Below, piece by piece: positions 1 through 9,673 of a stretch of DNA of 64,000 nt. Each line of letters begins with the position of its first letter. Position 1 is the stretch's first letter. The stretch is from an uncultured Paraprevotella sp. GTDB lineage: Bacteria; Bacteroidota; Bacteroidia; Bacteroidales; Bacteroidaceae. The translations under genes were made by a program, and so were the position numbers. The notes beneath the pieces are model-generated. The model was given only the letters and a program-made list of their open reading frames with translations, ran no database searches and was not told where the DNA came from. The DNA lies in contig CALUIS010000001.1 of NCBI GenBank assembly GCA_944320765.1, forward strand, positions 124,001 through 188,000. The letters run 5' to 3'.

Positions 1-3000
1 GGCGGACACGTGGGGCTGAGTACGTGGAGCACCACGGCCTCGTTCGACAACGTGCGCCTCACGGCGGCCGACGGGACGGAGCTTTTCAGCGATGACTTCT
101 CCTCCTCCCGCACGGAATGGCAGGCCCCGGAGAACGGTCGTTGGCACGTCTCCGGCGGGCAGCTGACCCAGATGGACGGTGCGATGCAGGGGGCTGTCTA
201 CGTATGCACAGTGGATGCGGGCGAGAGCTATGTTTATGAGGTGGAGGCCACGAAGCAGAGCGGGGCCGAGGGATTCCTCATCGCCTTCAATTACAAGGAC
301 AGCAATAACTATTGCTGGTGGAACCTGGGCGGATGGAGCAACACGCAGCACGCCGTGGAGGTATGCAAGGACGGGACAAAGACCACCGTGGCTTCTGCCA
401 AAGGCTCATTGGAGACGGGGCATACGTACCGTATCCGGATTGAGGTGGAAGGCACGCACGTGCGTTGCTGGCTGGACGACAAGTTGGTGCATGATTTCAC
501 GCTGCCTGTGGATCGTAAGATTTACGTCTCGTCAAATATCGATGACGAGGCGGGCGTGCTTTACCTGAAGATGGTGAACCCGAACAGTGAGGCACAGGAA
601 GTGACCGTCAACCTGGCACATGCCACGGCCACCGGCGGCAGCAAGATTGTGATGACGGGCGGGGCTACGGACGAGAACACGTTGGAGAACCCGCGGAACG
701 TGGTGCCTGTGGAATCCGCTTTGGACGTTTCCGGCACGCAGTTCACCTACGACGCACCGGCTTATTCGGTGAACATCCTTCGCATCGATGTGGAGGATGT
801 GGAAATACAGTCCGAAGAGACCGCCACGTTGCCCGCCCCGAGCGTGCAATATACTTTCGAGGACGGGCAGGCGGCGGATGACGGCGGCACGTACGAAGGC
901 TCGCTGCAGGGCATGGCCTCCATCGTGGAGATGCAGGACGGCGGGCACGCGCTCTACACCGGCCCGGCGAACCAGGGAGGTTATATGGATTTGGGCAAGG
1001 AACTGCCGCTTGCCGTGCAGGACATCCTCATGGGGGATTATGCCATCTCTGTGGACCTGGCCTTGCCGGATGTGGGTCGCCTGAAGGAATACTGCTGGCT
1101 TTATGCGTTGGCCGACGGTACGGACCAATATGTCGGGCTGGTCAACTCGCCGAACAATACGGATTGGTATTACACAGTGAAGGACGGGGAGGGCAGCACG
1201 GACGCCCACTCCGGCGGACTGGCATACGGACGCTGGCACAACTTGACGTACGTGCAGGAGGGGGCCGTCGGCCGTTTCTACGTGGATGGCCGGAAGACGG
1301 CAGAGGTGGCGGTCGGCAACCGTCCGGATTTCTCGGACGGCGGGGCGGAGGCTTTCCTCGGCCGTTCGCCCTTTGAGGGCGATGCCTTGTTGGGCGAGGC
1401 TTATATCGACAATTTCCGCATTTACGGCCAGGCGCTGGACGATGCGCAGGTGGCTGCTCTTTATGCTGCGGTGGAGTCGGCCTCTGCCGTCTCCGACGAT
1501 GTGGAACGCCAGGCTGTGAGCCTGGAGCTGGGGCAGTTCCTGAAGAAGTTCAACTACCTGCACGCCACTACGGAACTGCCGGCGGAGACCGCCGGCGGCA
1601 CGGCCTTGGAATGGACATTCGAGCCTTCGGCCGACGGGGGGAATTATGTGTCGCTTGACGGGAATGTGCTGACGGTGAACGCTCTGCCGCAGGATGAGGC
1701 CGTGGAGGCCGGCAAGCTGACGGCATCTGCCATGGGTTCCTCATGGTCCGTCACTGTCCGCGTGGCGCCGGACGACAACCGCTACGGTTACCTGTATTGC
1801 TTCATGAACTCCGGACAGGAAATCACGAACTTCGCCTTGGGTACGAAAGAGGATAAGGGACGTGTGTTCAACGTCCTGCTCGACGGCGGAGAGATTTTCG
1901 ACACCGAAGCCATCGCAGGCATCGAGCATGGCACACGTGACGCTTACATCGGGCGCGGCGAGGGAACAGACGGATATTTCATCACCACCACCGACATGAA
2001 GCAGCACACTTCCGGCGTGTGGAACAACAAGGGCATCAACCTGGTGCGCTCCAAGGACTTGATTCATTGGGAAAGCTCCACTTTCGACTTCACGAAGGGC
2101 AAATCCGTATTCTCCGACCCGGAGGCCGTGACCGGCATATACGATACTGATGCGGAATATGCCCGCATCAACCGCGTATGGGCCCCGCAGTTCATCTGGG
2201 ACAAGGACTACAACAACGGCGAGGGGGCCTATCTGGTCTACTATTCCATCCTTTCCACGAACGAGGGCGACACGCGCGACCGCATCTTCTATTCCTACAC
2301 CGACCGCGAGTTCAAGACGCTGACGCAGCCGCGTCTCTTCTTCGACCCGGGGCTTTCCGTCATCGACGCCGACATCGTCTACAATCCCTATGACAGCCTC
2401 TACCACATGTACTACAAGCGTGAGGGTGCGACCGGCACGGCCCGCGGCATATACGAGGCCACGAGCGACCGCTTGGTGGGCGGCGTGTGGACCGACGTGA
2501 TGCACGTGACCAACGAGGGTTCGGAGCAGGTGGAAGGCTCCAGCACCGTGCGCCGCATCAACGAGGATGTCTACAACCTTTATTATATGCGCTATTCCGG
2601 CGGCAGCGCCTACAAGTATTGCGAGACCGACCATCTGGGGCTGAACGTGGGTCCGTCCGCCAATCTCGAAGGTACGGGTGCGTTCCAGCACGGTTCGGTG
2701 ATGACGCTGACGGAAGACGAGTACAAGATGCTGCAGGCGTGGAGCGACGTGCTTCTGGAATTGCCTGGAATCCGGACGTTGGCGGACGAGAGCGGGGACA
2801 AGGGACTTGCCGCGGCTGTCAGCCAGGCCGAAGAAGCCTTGGCTCTGACCACGGTGTCCGGATTGGCTGAGGCATTGCCCGCTGCATACGCGGCCTTGCA
2901 GGATGCCTTGCGCGCCTATATGGAGTCGAGCGGGGAGGAGTTCGACCTGACGTTCATGCTGCAGAACCCTACTTTTGATACGGGCGGTTCCGGTTGGGAC

Positions 3001-3633
3001 GGCACGGCGTTCTCGGCCGCATCTTCCGGCGTGGCGGAGTTCTACAACACCACGTTCGACACCTGGCAGGTGCTGACGGACATGCCGGTGGGAACCTATA
3101 CGTTCAGCTGCCAGGGCTTCTACCGCGACGGCGGTTATTCCGAAGCCTATCCCGCCCATCAGAACGGCACGGAGCGGCTGCGTGCCGTTCTCTACGTGAA
3201 CGGGGCTTCTGAGCCTTTCATGTCCTTGTTCGACGATTCCGCACCGTACGTTTATGACACGAGCAATCCGTTCTATGTGGTTTATACTTACCCCGACGAT
3301 GTCTGGGGGGCCAACACGGCGTTCAACACGGACGGACAGTATAAGGACAATGCAGTGGTGTATGAGTTGAAGGAACGCGGCGACCTGAAGGTGGGCATGT
3401 CCAAAAACGAGCATAAGAATGCGGACTGGACCTGCTTCGACAACTTCCGCCTGACATTCAAGGGGGTCAAGGGGGATGACATCCGCGAGGTGTTGGACGA
3501 TGCCTCTGCTCCTGTGGATGTCTACACCCTCAGCGGCGTGAAGGTTCGCGGGAACGTGCAGCCTGCCCATGCCGCCGACGGCCTGCCACAAGGTCTATAT
3601 ATAATAGGTAAGAAGAAGGTGTTCGTCAAGTGA
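1..3633 (+). CDS. Multidomain secreted arabinan/arabinoxylan glycosidase (GH51 tail + GH43), 5' end outside window
   Basis: The reading frame is open from base 1, so the start lies upstream; 1210 residues are visible. Order seen: a concanavalin-like sandwich domain (window residues about 1-170), a beta domain typical of the C-terminus of GH51 alpha-L-arabinofuranosidases (about 190-265), a LamG-like domain (275-495), a five-bladed GH43-type domain (about 590-905), a carbohydrate-binding-like domain (980-1150) and a C-terminal tail with VYTLSGVKV and GLYIIGKKK blocks resembling Bacteroidetes sorting or anchoring tails. GH43 residues are visible: TRDAYIG (likely general base Asp, about 645), VIDADI (about 788) and QVEGSS (likely acid Glu, about 844). 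The family removes arabinose side chains or cuts arabinan outside the cell. The GH51 catalytic barrel, if present, is upstream of the window. GC-rich, like the housekeeping genes. Confidence 0.8.
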   Translation, partial: GGHVGLSTWSTTASFDNVRLTAADGTELFSDDFSSSRTEWQAPENGRWHVSGGQLTQMDGAMQGAVYVCTVDAGESYVYEVEATKQSGAEGFLIAFNYKDSNNYCWWNLGGWSNTQHAVEVCKDGTKTTVASAKGSLETGHTYRIRIEVEGTHVRCWLDDKLVHDFTLPVDRKIYVSSNIDDEAGVLYLKMVNPNSEAQEVTVNLAHATATGGSKIVMTGGATDENTLENPRNVVPVESALDVSGTQFTYDAPAYSVNILRIDVEDVEIQSEETATLPAPSVQYTFEDGQAADDGGTYEGSLQGMASIVEMQDGGHALYTGPANQGGYMDLGKELPLAVQDILMGDYAISVDLALPDVGRLKEYCWLYALADGTDQYVGLVNSPNNTDWYYTVKDGEGSTDAHSGGLAYGRWHNLTYVQEGAVGRFYVDGRKTAEVAVGNRPDFSDGGAEAFLGRSPFEGDALLGEAYIDNFRIYGQALDDAQVAALYAAVESASAVSDDVERQAVSLELGQFLKKFNYLHATTELPAETAGGTALEWTFEPSADGGNYVSLDGNVLTVNALPQDEAVEAGKLTASAMGSSWSVTVRVAPDDNRYGYLYCFMNSGQEITNFALGTKEDKGRVFNVLLDGGEIFDTEAIAGIEHGTRDAYIGRGEGTDGYFITTTDMKQHTSGVWNNKGINLVRSKDLIHWESSTFDFTKGKSVFSDPEAVTGIYDTDAEYARINRVWAPQFIWDKDYNNGEGAYLVYYSILSTNEGDTRDRIFYSYTDREFKTLTQPRLFFDPGLSVIDADIVYNPYDSLYHMYYKREGATGTARGIYEATSDRLVGGVWTDVMHVTNEGSEQVEGSSTVRRINEDVYNLYYMRYSGGSAYKYCETDHLGLNVGPSANLEGTGAFQHGSVMTLTEDEYKMLQAWSDVLLELPGIRTLADESGDKGLAAAVSQAEEALALTTVSGLAEALPAAYAALQDALRAYMESSGEEFDLTFMLQNPTFDTGGSGWDGTAFSAASSGVAEFYNTTFDTWQVLTDMPVGTYTFSCQGFYRDGGYSEAYPAHQNGTERLRAVLYVNGASEPFMSLFDDSAPYVYDTSNPFYVVYTYPDDVWGANTAFNTDGQYKDNAVVYELKERGDLKVGMSKNEHKNADWTCFDNFRLTFKGVKGDDIREVLDDASAPVDVYTLSGVKVRGNVQPAHAADGLPQGLYIIGKKKVFVK

Positions 3634-3661
3634 CGGACAGCCGCATGTCTGTTGGGGCATG

Positions 3662-3739
3662 AAAGCTCCACCACGCGCCACCGGTTGCCGTAGTGCGTGT
3701 GCACCTTCTGCACGCCCACTGCGCGGCGGTGGAGTTTTC
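3662..3739. repeat. Imperfect inverted repeat in the gap after the glycosidase
   Basis: The arms AAAGCTCCACCACGCGCC (3662-3679) and the complement at 3721-3739 (GCGCGGCGGTGGAGTTTTC) can pair with a few mismatches around a loop of about 40 bases. It lies just after the glycosidase stop and could end its transcript, although there is no clear T-run. The rest of 3634-3857 holds no gene I can support; the minus-strand open frames there are low-complexity Arg-rich translations. Confidence 0.35.
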
Positions 3740-3857
3740 TTTCCGTGCGCGTTGTTTTTCCCGCCACCGGCGTACGGCGGCGCGGACGATGCGTTTGAGG
3801 TCCATGGGCGAAAGGGTATGAATACGTTTCTCCGGCTGCAAATATGCGACATAAAGG

Positions 3858-4280
3858 GTGGAAAGGCTGCTTGGAATGGCCGGGAATGAGATTTGCGTAC
3901 AGTATATCTTTTCCTCATTTAATGAGAAGCAGGCAGACAGTTGCAGGTATCTGATTGCCTGTTACTTTGACAATCAAGAGGATGAAGCCTTGCGCAAATT
4001 CACTCTTTGGTACACTCAGGATAAGTTTGACTATGAGAGGGTTGTCAAGGAAAACGAGATACGTATCCATACGGAACAGGTTGAAAAGGAAATGGAAAGG
4101 TACAGGAAATGGCGTGAGAGAACTTCCTTGACCGAAACTCCGACTGTCTTAGTAAATGGGCATAAGCTTTCTGGGGGATACGAATTGGAAGATTTGGCAA
4201 TGATTGCCAATGTAACCATAATAGGGAAAAATATCTTGCAAGATATCAATGGCAAGCACGTTCCATTGGCAGCGAATTAG
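3858..4280 (+). pseudogene. C-terminal remnant of a thioredoxin-fold (VKOR/DsbA-like) protein
   Basis: From about residue 11 (ICVQYIFS) the frame reads like the C-terminal half of Bacteroidetes thioredoxin-domain proteins, often fused to a vitamin K epoxide reductase domain and found beside C39 peptide exporters. The segment TETPTVLVNGHKL followed by YELEDLAM is the cis-Pro loop and last helix of that fold. The N-terminal half, with the CxxC active site and any membrane domain, is absent; the sequence upstream is unrelated GC-rich DNA, while this fragment is AT-rich. Family members make or shuffle disulfides in the periplasm. It stands immediately before the leader-peptide gene of cluster 1, so the intact ancestor may have served its cysteine-containing peptide. 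The ATG at 3858 is nominal and probably not a real start. Confidence 0.6.
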
Positions 4281-4323
4281 CTATTCGGCTGTAATAGTGC
4301 ATCACAATTAAAATGTAAGAATA

Positions 4324-4536
4324 ATGAGAAAATTAAGGAAGTTCGACTTGAAATCAAGCCAAATTCTTTCTGAAGAAGAGATGTCAAAGTTGTATGGTAT
4401 GGAATTTGTTCCGTTTGGTTATTCCTATGAAGGGCAAAAGTGTGCTGTTTATGCAACAGATGGAGTAAATACAGGGGTTTGTAAATGGGTGAATGAAAGT
4501 TCGTCTAATAAGTATTTGACGTGTGTGGTTGATTGA
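4324..4536 (+). CDS. Leader-type natural product precursor peptide, cluster 1
   Basis: A 70-residue peptide. Residues 1-25 (MRKLRKFDLK, then ILSEEEMSKLYG) match the pattern of GG-Bacteroidales natural-product leaders (TIGR04149 type): basic start, hydrophobic/acidic helix, then a small-residue site. The likely core, from about residue 26, is aromatic, Gly- and Asn-rich and has three cysteines (C40, C53, C67). The expected Gly-Gly is replaced by Tyr-Gly-Met, which is unusual for C39 cleavage. The gene is AT-rich, directly follows a thiol-oxidoreductase remnant and precedes the barrel protein and C39 exporter, its presumed cutting and export machinery. The modification is unknown; cluster 1 has sugar-transfer genes but no radical SAM enzyme. 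No TANNTTTG box is seen just upstream. Confidence 0.65.
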   Translation: MRKLRKFDLKSSQILSEEEMSKLYGMEFVPFGYSYEGQKCAVYATDGVNTGVCKWVNESSSNKYLTCVVD

Positions 4537-4577
4537 TCATTCATTAATGATGATGTAGATTCATTGCCCCCACATGA

Positions 4578-7460
4578 ATGGAAGCCACAAACAAATTTAT
4601 ATCATGGATTGTGACTCTTTTTAGTGGGGGCTTAAATGCTAAAAGATACATGTGGTATTTTTGTAGGTTTGTCTTGTTCTTCATGGCATGGGGTTTTGCT
4701 CTGAATGTATATTCTCAAACGTTCATTATAGGTAAAGTGGAGGATGCTTTCCTGCAGACTCCGTTGCCAGAAGCCAAGGTCTCGTTGCTTCTCGCGGCAG
4801 ACAGTACGGTTGTTGTAGACTCTATTCCAGTTAGAAAGAAGTATAGGAAAGACGGTACGATAAGGGAAGCTCAGTTCACGCTGACCATGGAGAAGAATAC
4901 CTGCAATTACCTGCTCCATGCTACGCTTAATGGCTACGAGGACGGATGGCTGCCTTTGTCTATTGACGGAAACGGAGGAGGGGTTTTGATGCTTGATGAG
5001 CCGCTCACACTGCGCCGGGTGTTCCAACGAAAACTGGATGAGGTGACGGTGACGGCCACGAAGGTGAAGATGTACTGGAAAGGCGATACGCTTGTCTACG
5101 ATGCCACTGCCTTCCGTCTGCCCGACGGCTCCATGCTGGACGACCTCATCCGGCAGATGCCGGGCGTGACGATGAATGACGCGGGGGAGATATTCGTGGG
5201 TGGGCGCAAGGTGGACGAGCTTCAGCTCGGCTCGCGATTGTTCATGCGGGGCAACTCGAAGGTGTTGCTGGAAAACCTGCCTTACTATACCGTGAAGGAC
5301 ATAAAGGTCTACGAGCAGGACACGGATCTCAACCGCGCCGCCGGCATGCAGGTCGAAGAGAAAAAGTATGTCATGGACGTGAGCCTGAAGCCGGAATACC
5401 AGCTGGGTTACGTGGCCAATGTGGAGGCGGCAGGGGGGACGCAGGAACGTTGGCTGGGGCGTGCCTTCCTGCTCGGTTTCACGCCCCGCACGCGCTATAC
5501 GCTGCTGGGCAATTCCAACAATGTGAACGAGAGCCGGCATATCGGGAGTTCGGGGTATTGGACTCCGGGTGCGATGCCAAGGTCGTTGCTGACGACCCAC
5601 AGCGTGGCCGGCGAGATAGACTACCAGTCGCTGGACAAGAACGTGCAGGAGACCCTGAATGTGGATTTCACTTCCACGCGTAATGAAGGTAAGTCAGTGA
5701 GGCGCAGCGAACTGTTCCTTCCGGACAACCCGCTTCAGGCGGCACGTGAGGAGTCTCTGGCGAAGGCGGGGAACCTGAAAGTGGGCAACCGGTTCAGGTA
5801 CGTCAGGCCCAAGGGGCTGATGTTCGAGACTGATGCCTCTTTCAGCTACGCCTATCACAGCGGGAATTCCTTCATGTTGACGAATCAGTTCGTGGACAGC
5901 CTCACGGTTCGCCAGCATACCGTCGGCCTTAGCGATGGAAAGAACTGGGACGCAAACCTCAAAATGCGGATATTGCCGACGCTGGGTCTGTTGAAAAACA
6001 AGTATCAATATTTGCGTATAGCCGCCCATATTGATTATGCCTCCGATGAGAACCAGCGTGTGCAGGGTTTCCGGACCGAGGATTTCGTCTGTCCGTCATT
6101 TGCTGCTTCGTATAATTCCGCTGATTATTCCAAGTGGAAGTTTGCAGTAAGTACTCCTGTTAGCTATGCTCTTGACGGCCGCTTGAACTATTTCAGTATC
6201 GAAGCTGCTCCTTCATACAGTCAGGATAGGGTTCATGACTGGCTGTATCATCCGGACACGCTTCTGCTTCCGTCACAGCTGGACATGCTTCAGGCCATCA
6301 CAGACCACAGGAATTCCTATCACAGTGACTTACAGAGTGTCGGTGGTGACATCACCTTACATCTTCTTCGCAGGCAAATGCTTCCGGCTACGGGTCGGCA
6401 ACCTGAGATGGTGGTCAATTTCTTGGATTTCTATTTGAAGATGAAGCCCATGCATGAGAGACTGCATTATCAGCGTGGGGTGCTTGATACTTTAGCCATA
6501 CGAAATACCGTACGCTTTGAGCCATGGCTCGATATTCAATTTTATATAAAAAGAGACTATTTCCGTCCGGTGACCCTTAGAGTCGGGTATTATGAATCGA
6601 ACTTTCCGTTGGTCAACCAGATAGCTTTCCGTGATGATGCGACTCCCCTTGTGGTTCGTCTCGGGAATCCGGATTTAAAGCCATGGCGTTCTGAGACGTA
6701 TATTTCTGCGGGATATAAGGATAACCGCAGCGTCCGGCACAATTATAACTTGTGGGCAAGGTTGGGTTATGTGCACAATGACATTTCCCAATCCATCCGT
6801 TTTAATCCGATTACAAGTGTTTATACTTATCGGCCTGAAAATACGCATGGGAACTACGATGTCCAGACGAAAGTTGGCATTTTCTACACTCTTGACGCTG
6901 ATGGATGTTGGACAATGGAAAACAATTTTGACGGCAAGTTTAACCATTGGCTCGATCACGTCATGCTTGAGGGTGATACTGAAAGCCGTCAGAATGCCGT
7001 AAACACTTTGACCTTGCACGATAGGGCATATATACAATATAATAGAGGTGCATTGAACCTCCGTGCTACGGGAGATGTCACTTGGCGGCACAGCGAGAGT
7101 CGGATGCGTGGATTTGAGACATTGAATGCAACCGATTTCCATTATGGCCTTTCTGCTCGCTATACCCTGCCCCGGCTGAATATGACACTGACAGCCGACG
7201 CGACGATGTACAGCCGTCGTGGCTACGGCAGCGCGGAGTTGAACACGGACGACTTCGTGCTGAACGCCTCGCTCAGCCAGCCCTTCCTGAAGGGCAAGCT
7301 CGTCGCGAGGATAGAAGCCTTCGACCTGCTGCACCAGGTTTCGTCCACACAATACGCGGTCAGCGCCCAGGGGCGTACCGAGACATGGTACCGTTCGCTG
7401 CCCCACTACGTGATGCTGCATCTGGTGTACCATTGGAATAAGAATCCTAAGAAAAGATGA
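4578..7460 (+). CDS. Outer-membrane beta-barrel protein (PF14905-like), cluster 1
   Basis: 960 residues if the first ATG is used; an ATG at 4650 (MWYFCRFVLFF) would leave a more compact signal peptide ending near VYSQ and is an alternative start. A CarboxypepD_reg-like domain (about 48-145) is followed by a plug-like region with TATKVKMYWKGDTLVYDA and GSMLDDLIRQMPGV, then a long barrel rich in alternating aromatic strands. These proteins sit in the outer membrane and resemble TonB-dependent transporters, but I see no clear TonB box. The gene overlaps the following C39 exporter by ATGA, so the two are made together. The final ~95 residues and their DNA are nearly the same as in the barrel gene at 55204-58050, while the middle (about 6000-7100) is divergent and AT-richer: a mosaic. 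It could be a peptide exit pore, a peptide receptor or an immunity factor. Confidence 0.75.
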   Translation: MEATNKFISWIVTLFSGGLNAKRYMWYFCRFVLFFMAWGFALNVYSQTFIIGKVEDAFLQTPLPEAKVSLLLAADSTVVVDSIPVRKKYRKDGTIREAQFTLTMEKNTCNYLLHATLNGYEDGWLPLSIDGNGGGVLMLDEPLTLRRVFQRKLDEVTVTATKVKMYWKGDTLVYDATAFRLPDGSMLDDLIRQMPGVTMNDAGEIFVGGRKVDELQLGSRLFMRGNSKVLLENLPYYTVKDIKVYEQDTDLNRAAGMQVEEKKYVMDVSLKPEYQLGYVANVEAAGGTQERWLGRAFLLGFTPRTRYTLLGNSNNVNESRHIGSSGYWTPGAMPRSLLTTHSVAGEIDYQSLDKNVQETLNVDFTSTRNEGKSVRRSELFLPDNPLQAAREESLAKAGNLKVGNRFRYVRPKGLMFETDASFSYAYHSGNSFMLTNQFVDSLTVRQHTVGLSDGKNWDANLKMRILPTLGLLKNKYQYLRIAAHIDYASDENQRVQGFRTEDFVCPSFAASYNSADYSKWKFAVSTPVSYALDGRLNYFSIEAAPSYSQDRVHDWLYHPDTLLLPSQLDMLQAITDHRNSYHSDLQSVGGDITLHLLRRQMLPATGRQPEMVVNFLDFYLKMKPMHERLHYQRGVLDTLAIRNTVRFEPWLDIQFYIKRDYFRPVTLRVGYYESNFPLVNQIAFRDDATPLVVRLGNPDLKPWRSETYISAGYKDNRSVRHNYNLWARLGYVHNDISQSIRFNPITSVYTYRPENTHGNYDVQTKVGIFYTLDADGCWTMENNFDGKFNHWLDHVMLEGDTESRQNAVNTLTLHDRAYIQYNRGALNLRATGDVTWRHSESRMRGFETLNATDFHYGLSARYTLPRLNMTLTADATMYSRRGYGSAELNTDDFVLNASLSQPFLKGKLVARIEAFDLLHQVSSTQYAVSAQGRTETWYRSLPHYVMLHLVYHWNKNPKKR

Positions 7461-9673
7461 ACATGCTTAAACGTTTCCCCCATTTCAGGCAGAACAATGT
7501 CATAGACTGCGGTCCGACGTGCCTGCGCATGATAGCCAAGTTCTATGGCGTGGATTATTCGGCTGAGATGCTGCGGCGCCATTGCCACGTGTCCCGCCGC
7601 GGAGTCAACCTGCTGGGCATCAGCGAAGGGGCGGAATATGTAGGGTTGGACACGGTGGGGGTGAAGATGACGTTCCGCCAACTGGCGGAGGAAGGCGTGT
7701 TTCCCTGCATCCTGCACTGGAACCAGAATCATTTCGTAGTCTGCTATGGAATGGAGAAAACCAAGGGGGAAGGGTATAGGATACATATCTCGGATCCTGC
7801 CACCCAACGCCTCGCTTATACTCGCGAGGAATTTGAGAAATGCTGGATCGGAAACCAGACGGGCGGGACGGGTTATGGCGTGGCCCTAATGCTGGAGCCG
7901 GGCGACCGGTGGGGTACGGTGGAGGACGAGTACAGGAAGAACAGCCGGAGCATGTTGTCCTTCGCTCGCTATTTCACGCCCTACCGCAGCATGATCGGCC
8001 AGCTGCTGCTGGCTATGTTCATCGGGAGCCTGATTCAGCTGGCGGTGCCGTTCCTTTCGCAGGCCATGGTGGACCAGGGCATCAACGGGCGCAATCTGGA
8101 CATCATCACGCTGATTCTTTTCGCCCAGCTCGGCTTCTTCGTGGCCACGCTGAGCATCGACTACATCCGCTCGTGGATTATGCTGCACATGCACTCGCGC
8201 ATCGACATCCAGCTCATAGCCGACTTCCTCATCAAGCTCACGGCCATGCCACTGCAGTTCTTCGACTCACGCATGACGGGCGACATCCTGCAGCGCATCG
8301 GAGACCACGGGCGCATCAAGAACTTCCTGCTCTCCAACAGTATGCGCATCGTGTTCTCGACAGTGAACTTCATCGTATATCTGGCCATTCTGGCTTATTA
8401 CAATACGCTGGTGCTGACAATATTTGTAGTCGGCAATACGCTATACGTCATTTGGATTTCTTTTTTCATGCGCTACCGCCGCGAGCTGGACATCAAGCGT
8501 TTCAACCAGTCGGCGCGGGAGCAGAGCAAGATGATACAGCTGGTGCAGGGGATGCAGGACATCAAGCTGAACAACTGCGAACGGCAGAAACGGTGGGAGT
8601 GGGAGCGGATTCAGGTGAAACTCTTCGAAATCGGCTTGAAAGGGCTTCGCATCGGGCAGGTGCAGCAGTCCGGTTCGGTGTTTTTCACGCAGACCACCCA
8701 CATCCTTATCTATTATATAGCGGCCAAGGCCGTAGTGGAAGGTTCGATGACCCTCGGCATGATGATGTCGCTCACCTACATCATCGGGCAGGTGTCGGCT
8801 CCCATCGGGGAGTTCATCGGTTTCGCCCAGTCTTTCCAGGATGCCAAAATCAGCCTGGAACGCTTGAACGAGATACACTCACAGGAAGACGAGGAGACCG
8901 GCATCGACAAGAAACTCGCTGCGTTGCCGGCTGGACGAGACATAGAGATAGAGGGCCTGTTCTTCAGCTACACCGGTTCGGAACAGGAACTGGCCCTGAA
9001 GGACATATCGCTTACCATCCCGGCGCATAAGGTGACGGCCATCGTGGGCGAGAGCGGATGTGGCAAGACCACGCTCATCAAGCTGCTACAGGGCTTTTAT
9101 GAGCCTACGCGCGGTTGCATAAGGGTGGGCGGCGTGGCACTCCCGGGCATCAACCCGCACACGTGGCGGGCCGCCACAGGCTCGGTGATGCAGGATAGCT
9201 TCATTTTCTCGGACACCATAGCGGGAAACATCGCCGTGAACGCCGACGAGGCGGACGAAGGGAAGATGAGGGACGCGGCCCGTATAGCGCGGATAGACGG
9301 CTTCGTGGATTCGCTGCCGATGGGGTACGACACCGTCATCGGCATGGAGGGAAAGGGCGTGAGCCAGGGCCAGCGGCAACGGATACTGATAGCCCGCGCC
9401 GTCTACAAGAACCCCGAGTACATCTTCCTGGACGAGGCGACCAACTCGCTCGACGCCACCAACGAGGCCGGCATCATGGACAACCTCCGCCATTTTTACG
9501 AAGGGCGCACCGTGGTGGTCAGCGCCCATCGCCTGAGTACGGTGAAAGACGCTGACCAGATTATCGTGATGGACAAGGGGCGGATAGTGGAACGCGGCAC
9601 CCACCGCTCGTTGCTGGAGCAGAGGGGGCGCTATTATGAGTTAGTGAAAAACCAAATGAGTGTCATGTCATGA
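7457..9673 (+). CDS. Peptidase C39-containing ABC exporter (leader-cutting peptide transporter), cluster 1
   Basis: 738 residues, the usual length for this class. The N-terminal C39 cysteine protease has Cys18 (VIDCGPTCL), His92 (NHFVV) and Asp113 (ISDPA). A six-helix membrane domain spans roughly 165-450, and the ATPase follows with Walker A GESGCGKTT (about 530), signature SQGQRQR (about 635), Walker B YIFLDEATNSLD (about 655) and H-loop SAHRLST. Family members remove double-glycine leaders while pumping the core peptide across the inner membrane. Here the natural substrate is the product of 4324-4536. It overlaps the genes on both sides by ATGA. All catalytic residues are present, so the exporter looks functional although its adaptor downstream is a stub. 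It is clearly paralogous to 34264-36474 but GC-rich. Confidence 0.92.
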   Translation: MNMLKRFPHFRQNNVIDCGPTCLRMIAKFYGVDYSAEMLRRHCHVSRRGVNLLGISEGAEYVGLDTVGVKMTFRQLAEEGVFPCILHWNQNHFVVCYGMEKTKGEGYRIHISDPATQRLAYTREEFEKCWIGNQTGGTGYGVALMLEPGDRWGTVEDEYRKNSRSMLSFARYFTPYRSMIGQLLLAMFIGSLIQLAVPFLSQAMVDQGINGRNLDIITLILFAQLGFFVATLSIDYIRSWIMLHMHSRIDIQLIADFLIKLTAMPLQFFDSRMTGDILQRIGDHGRIKNFLLSNSMRIVFSTVNFIVYLAILAYYNTLVLTIFVVGNTLYVIWISFFMRYRRELDIKRFNQSAREQSKMIQLVQGMQDIKLNNCERQKRWEWERIQVKLFEIGLKGLRIGQVQQSGSVFFTQTTHILIYYIAAKAVVEGSMTLGMMMSLTYIIGQVSAPIGEFIGFAQSFQDAKISLERLNEIHSQEDEETGIDKKLAALPAGRDIEIEGLFFSYTGSEQELALKDISLTIPAHKVTAIVGESGCGKTTLIKLLQGFYEPTRGCIRVGGVALPGINPHTWRAATGSVMQDSFIFSDTIAGNIAVNADEADEGKMRDAARIARIDGFVDSLPMGYDTVIGMEGKGVSQGQRQRILIARAVYKNPEYIFLDEATNSLDATNEAGIMDNLRHFYEGRTVVVSAHRLSTVKDADQIIVMDKGRIVERGTHRSLLEQRGRYYELVKNQMSVMS

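Noticed and set aside
1741..3591. Long minus-strand open frame opposite the glycosidase
   Set aside because: His/Val/Arg-rich shadow of a GC-rich gene, with no family motif.
3595..3918. Minus-strand open frames in the gap after the glycosidase
   Set aside because: Arg/Pro-rich translations of a palindromic spacer; no start context and no similarity I recognise.
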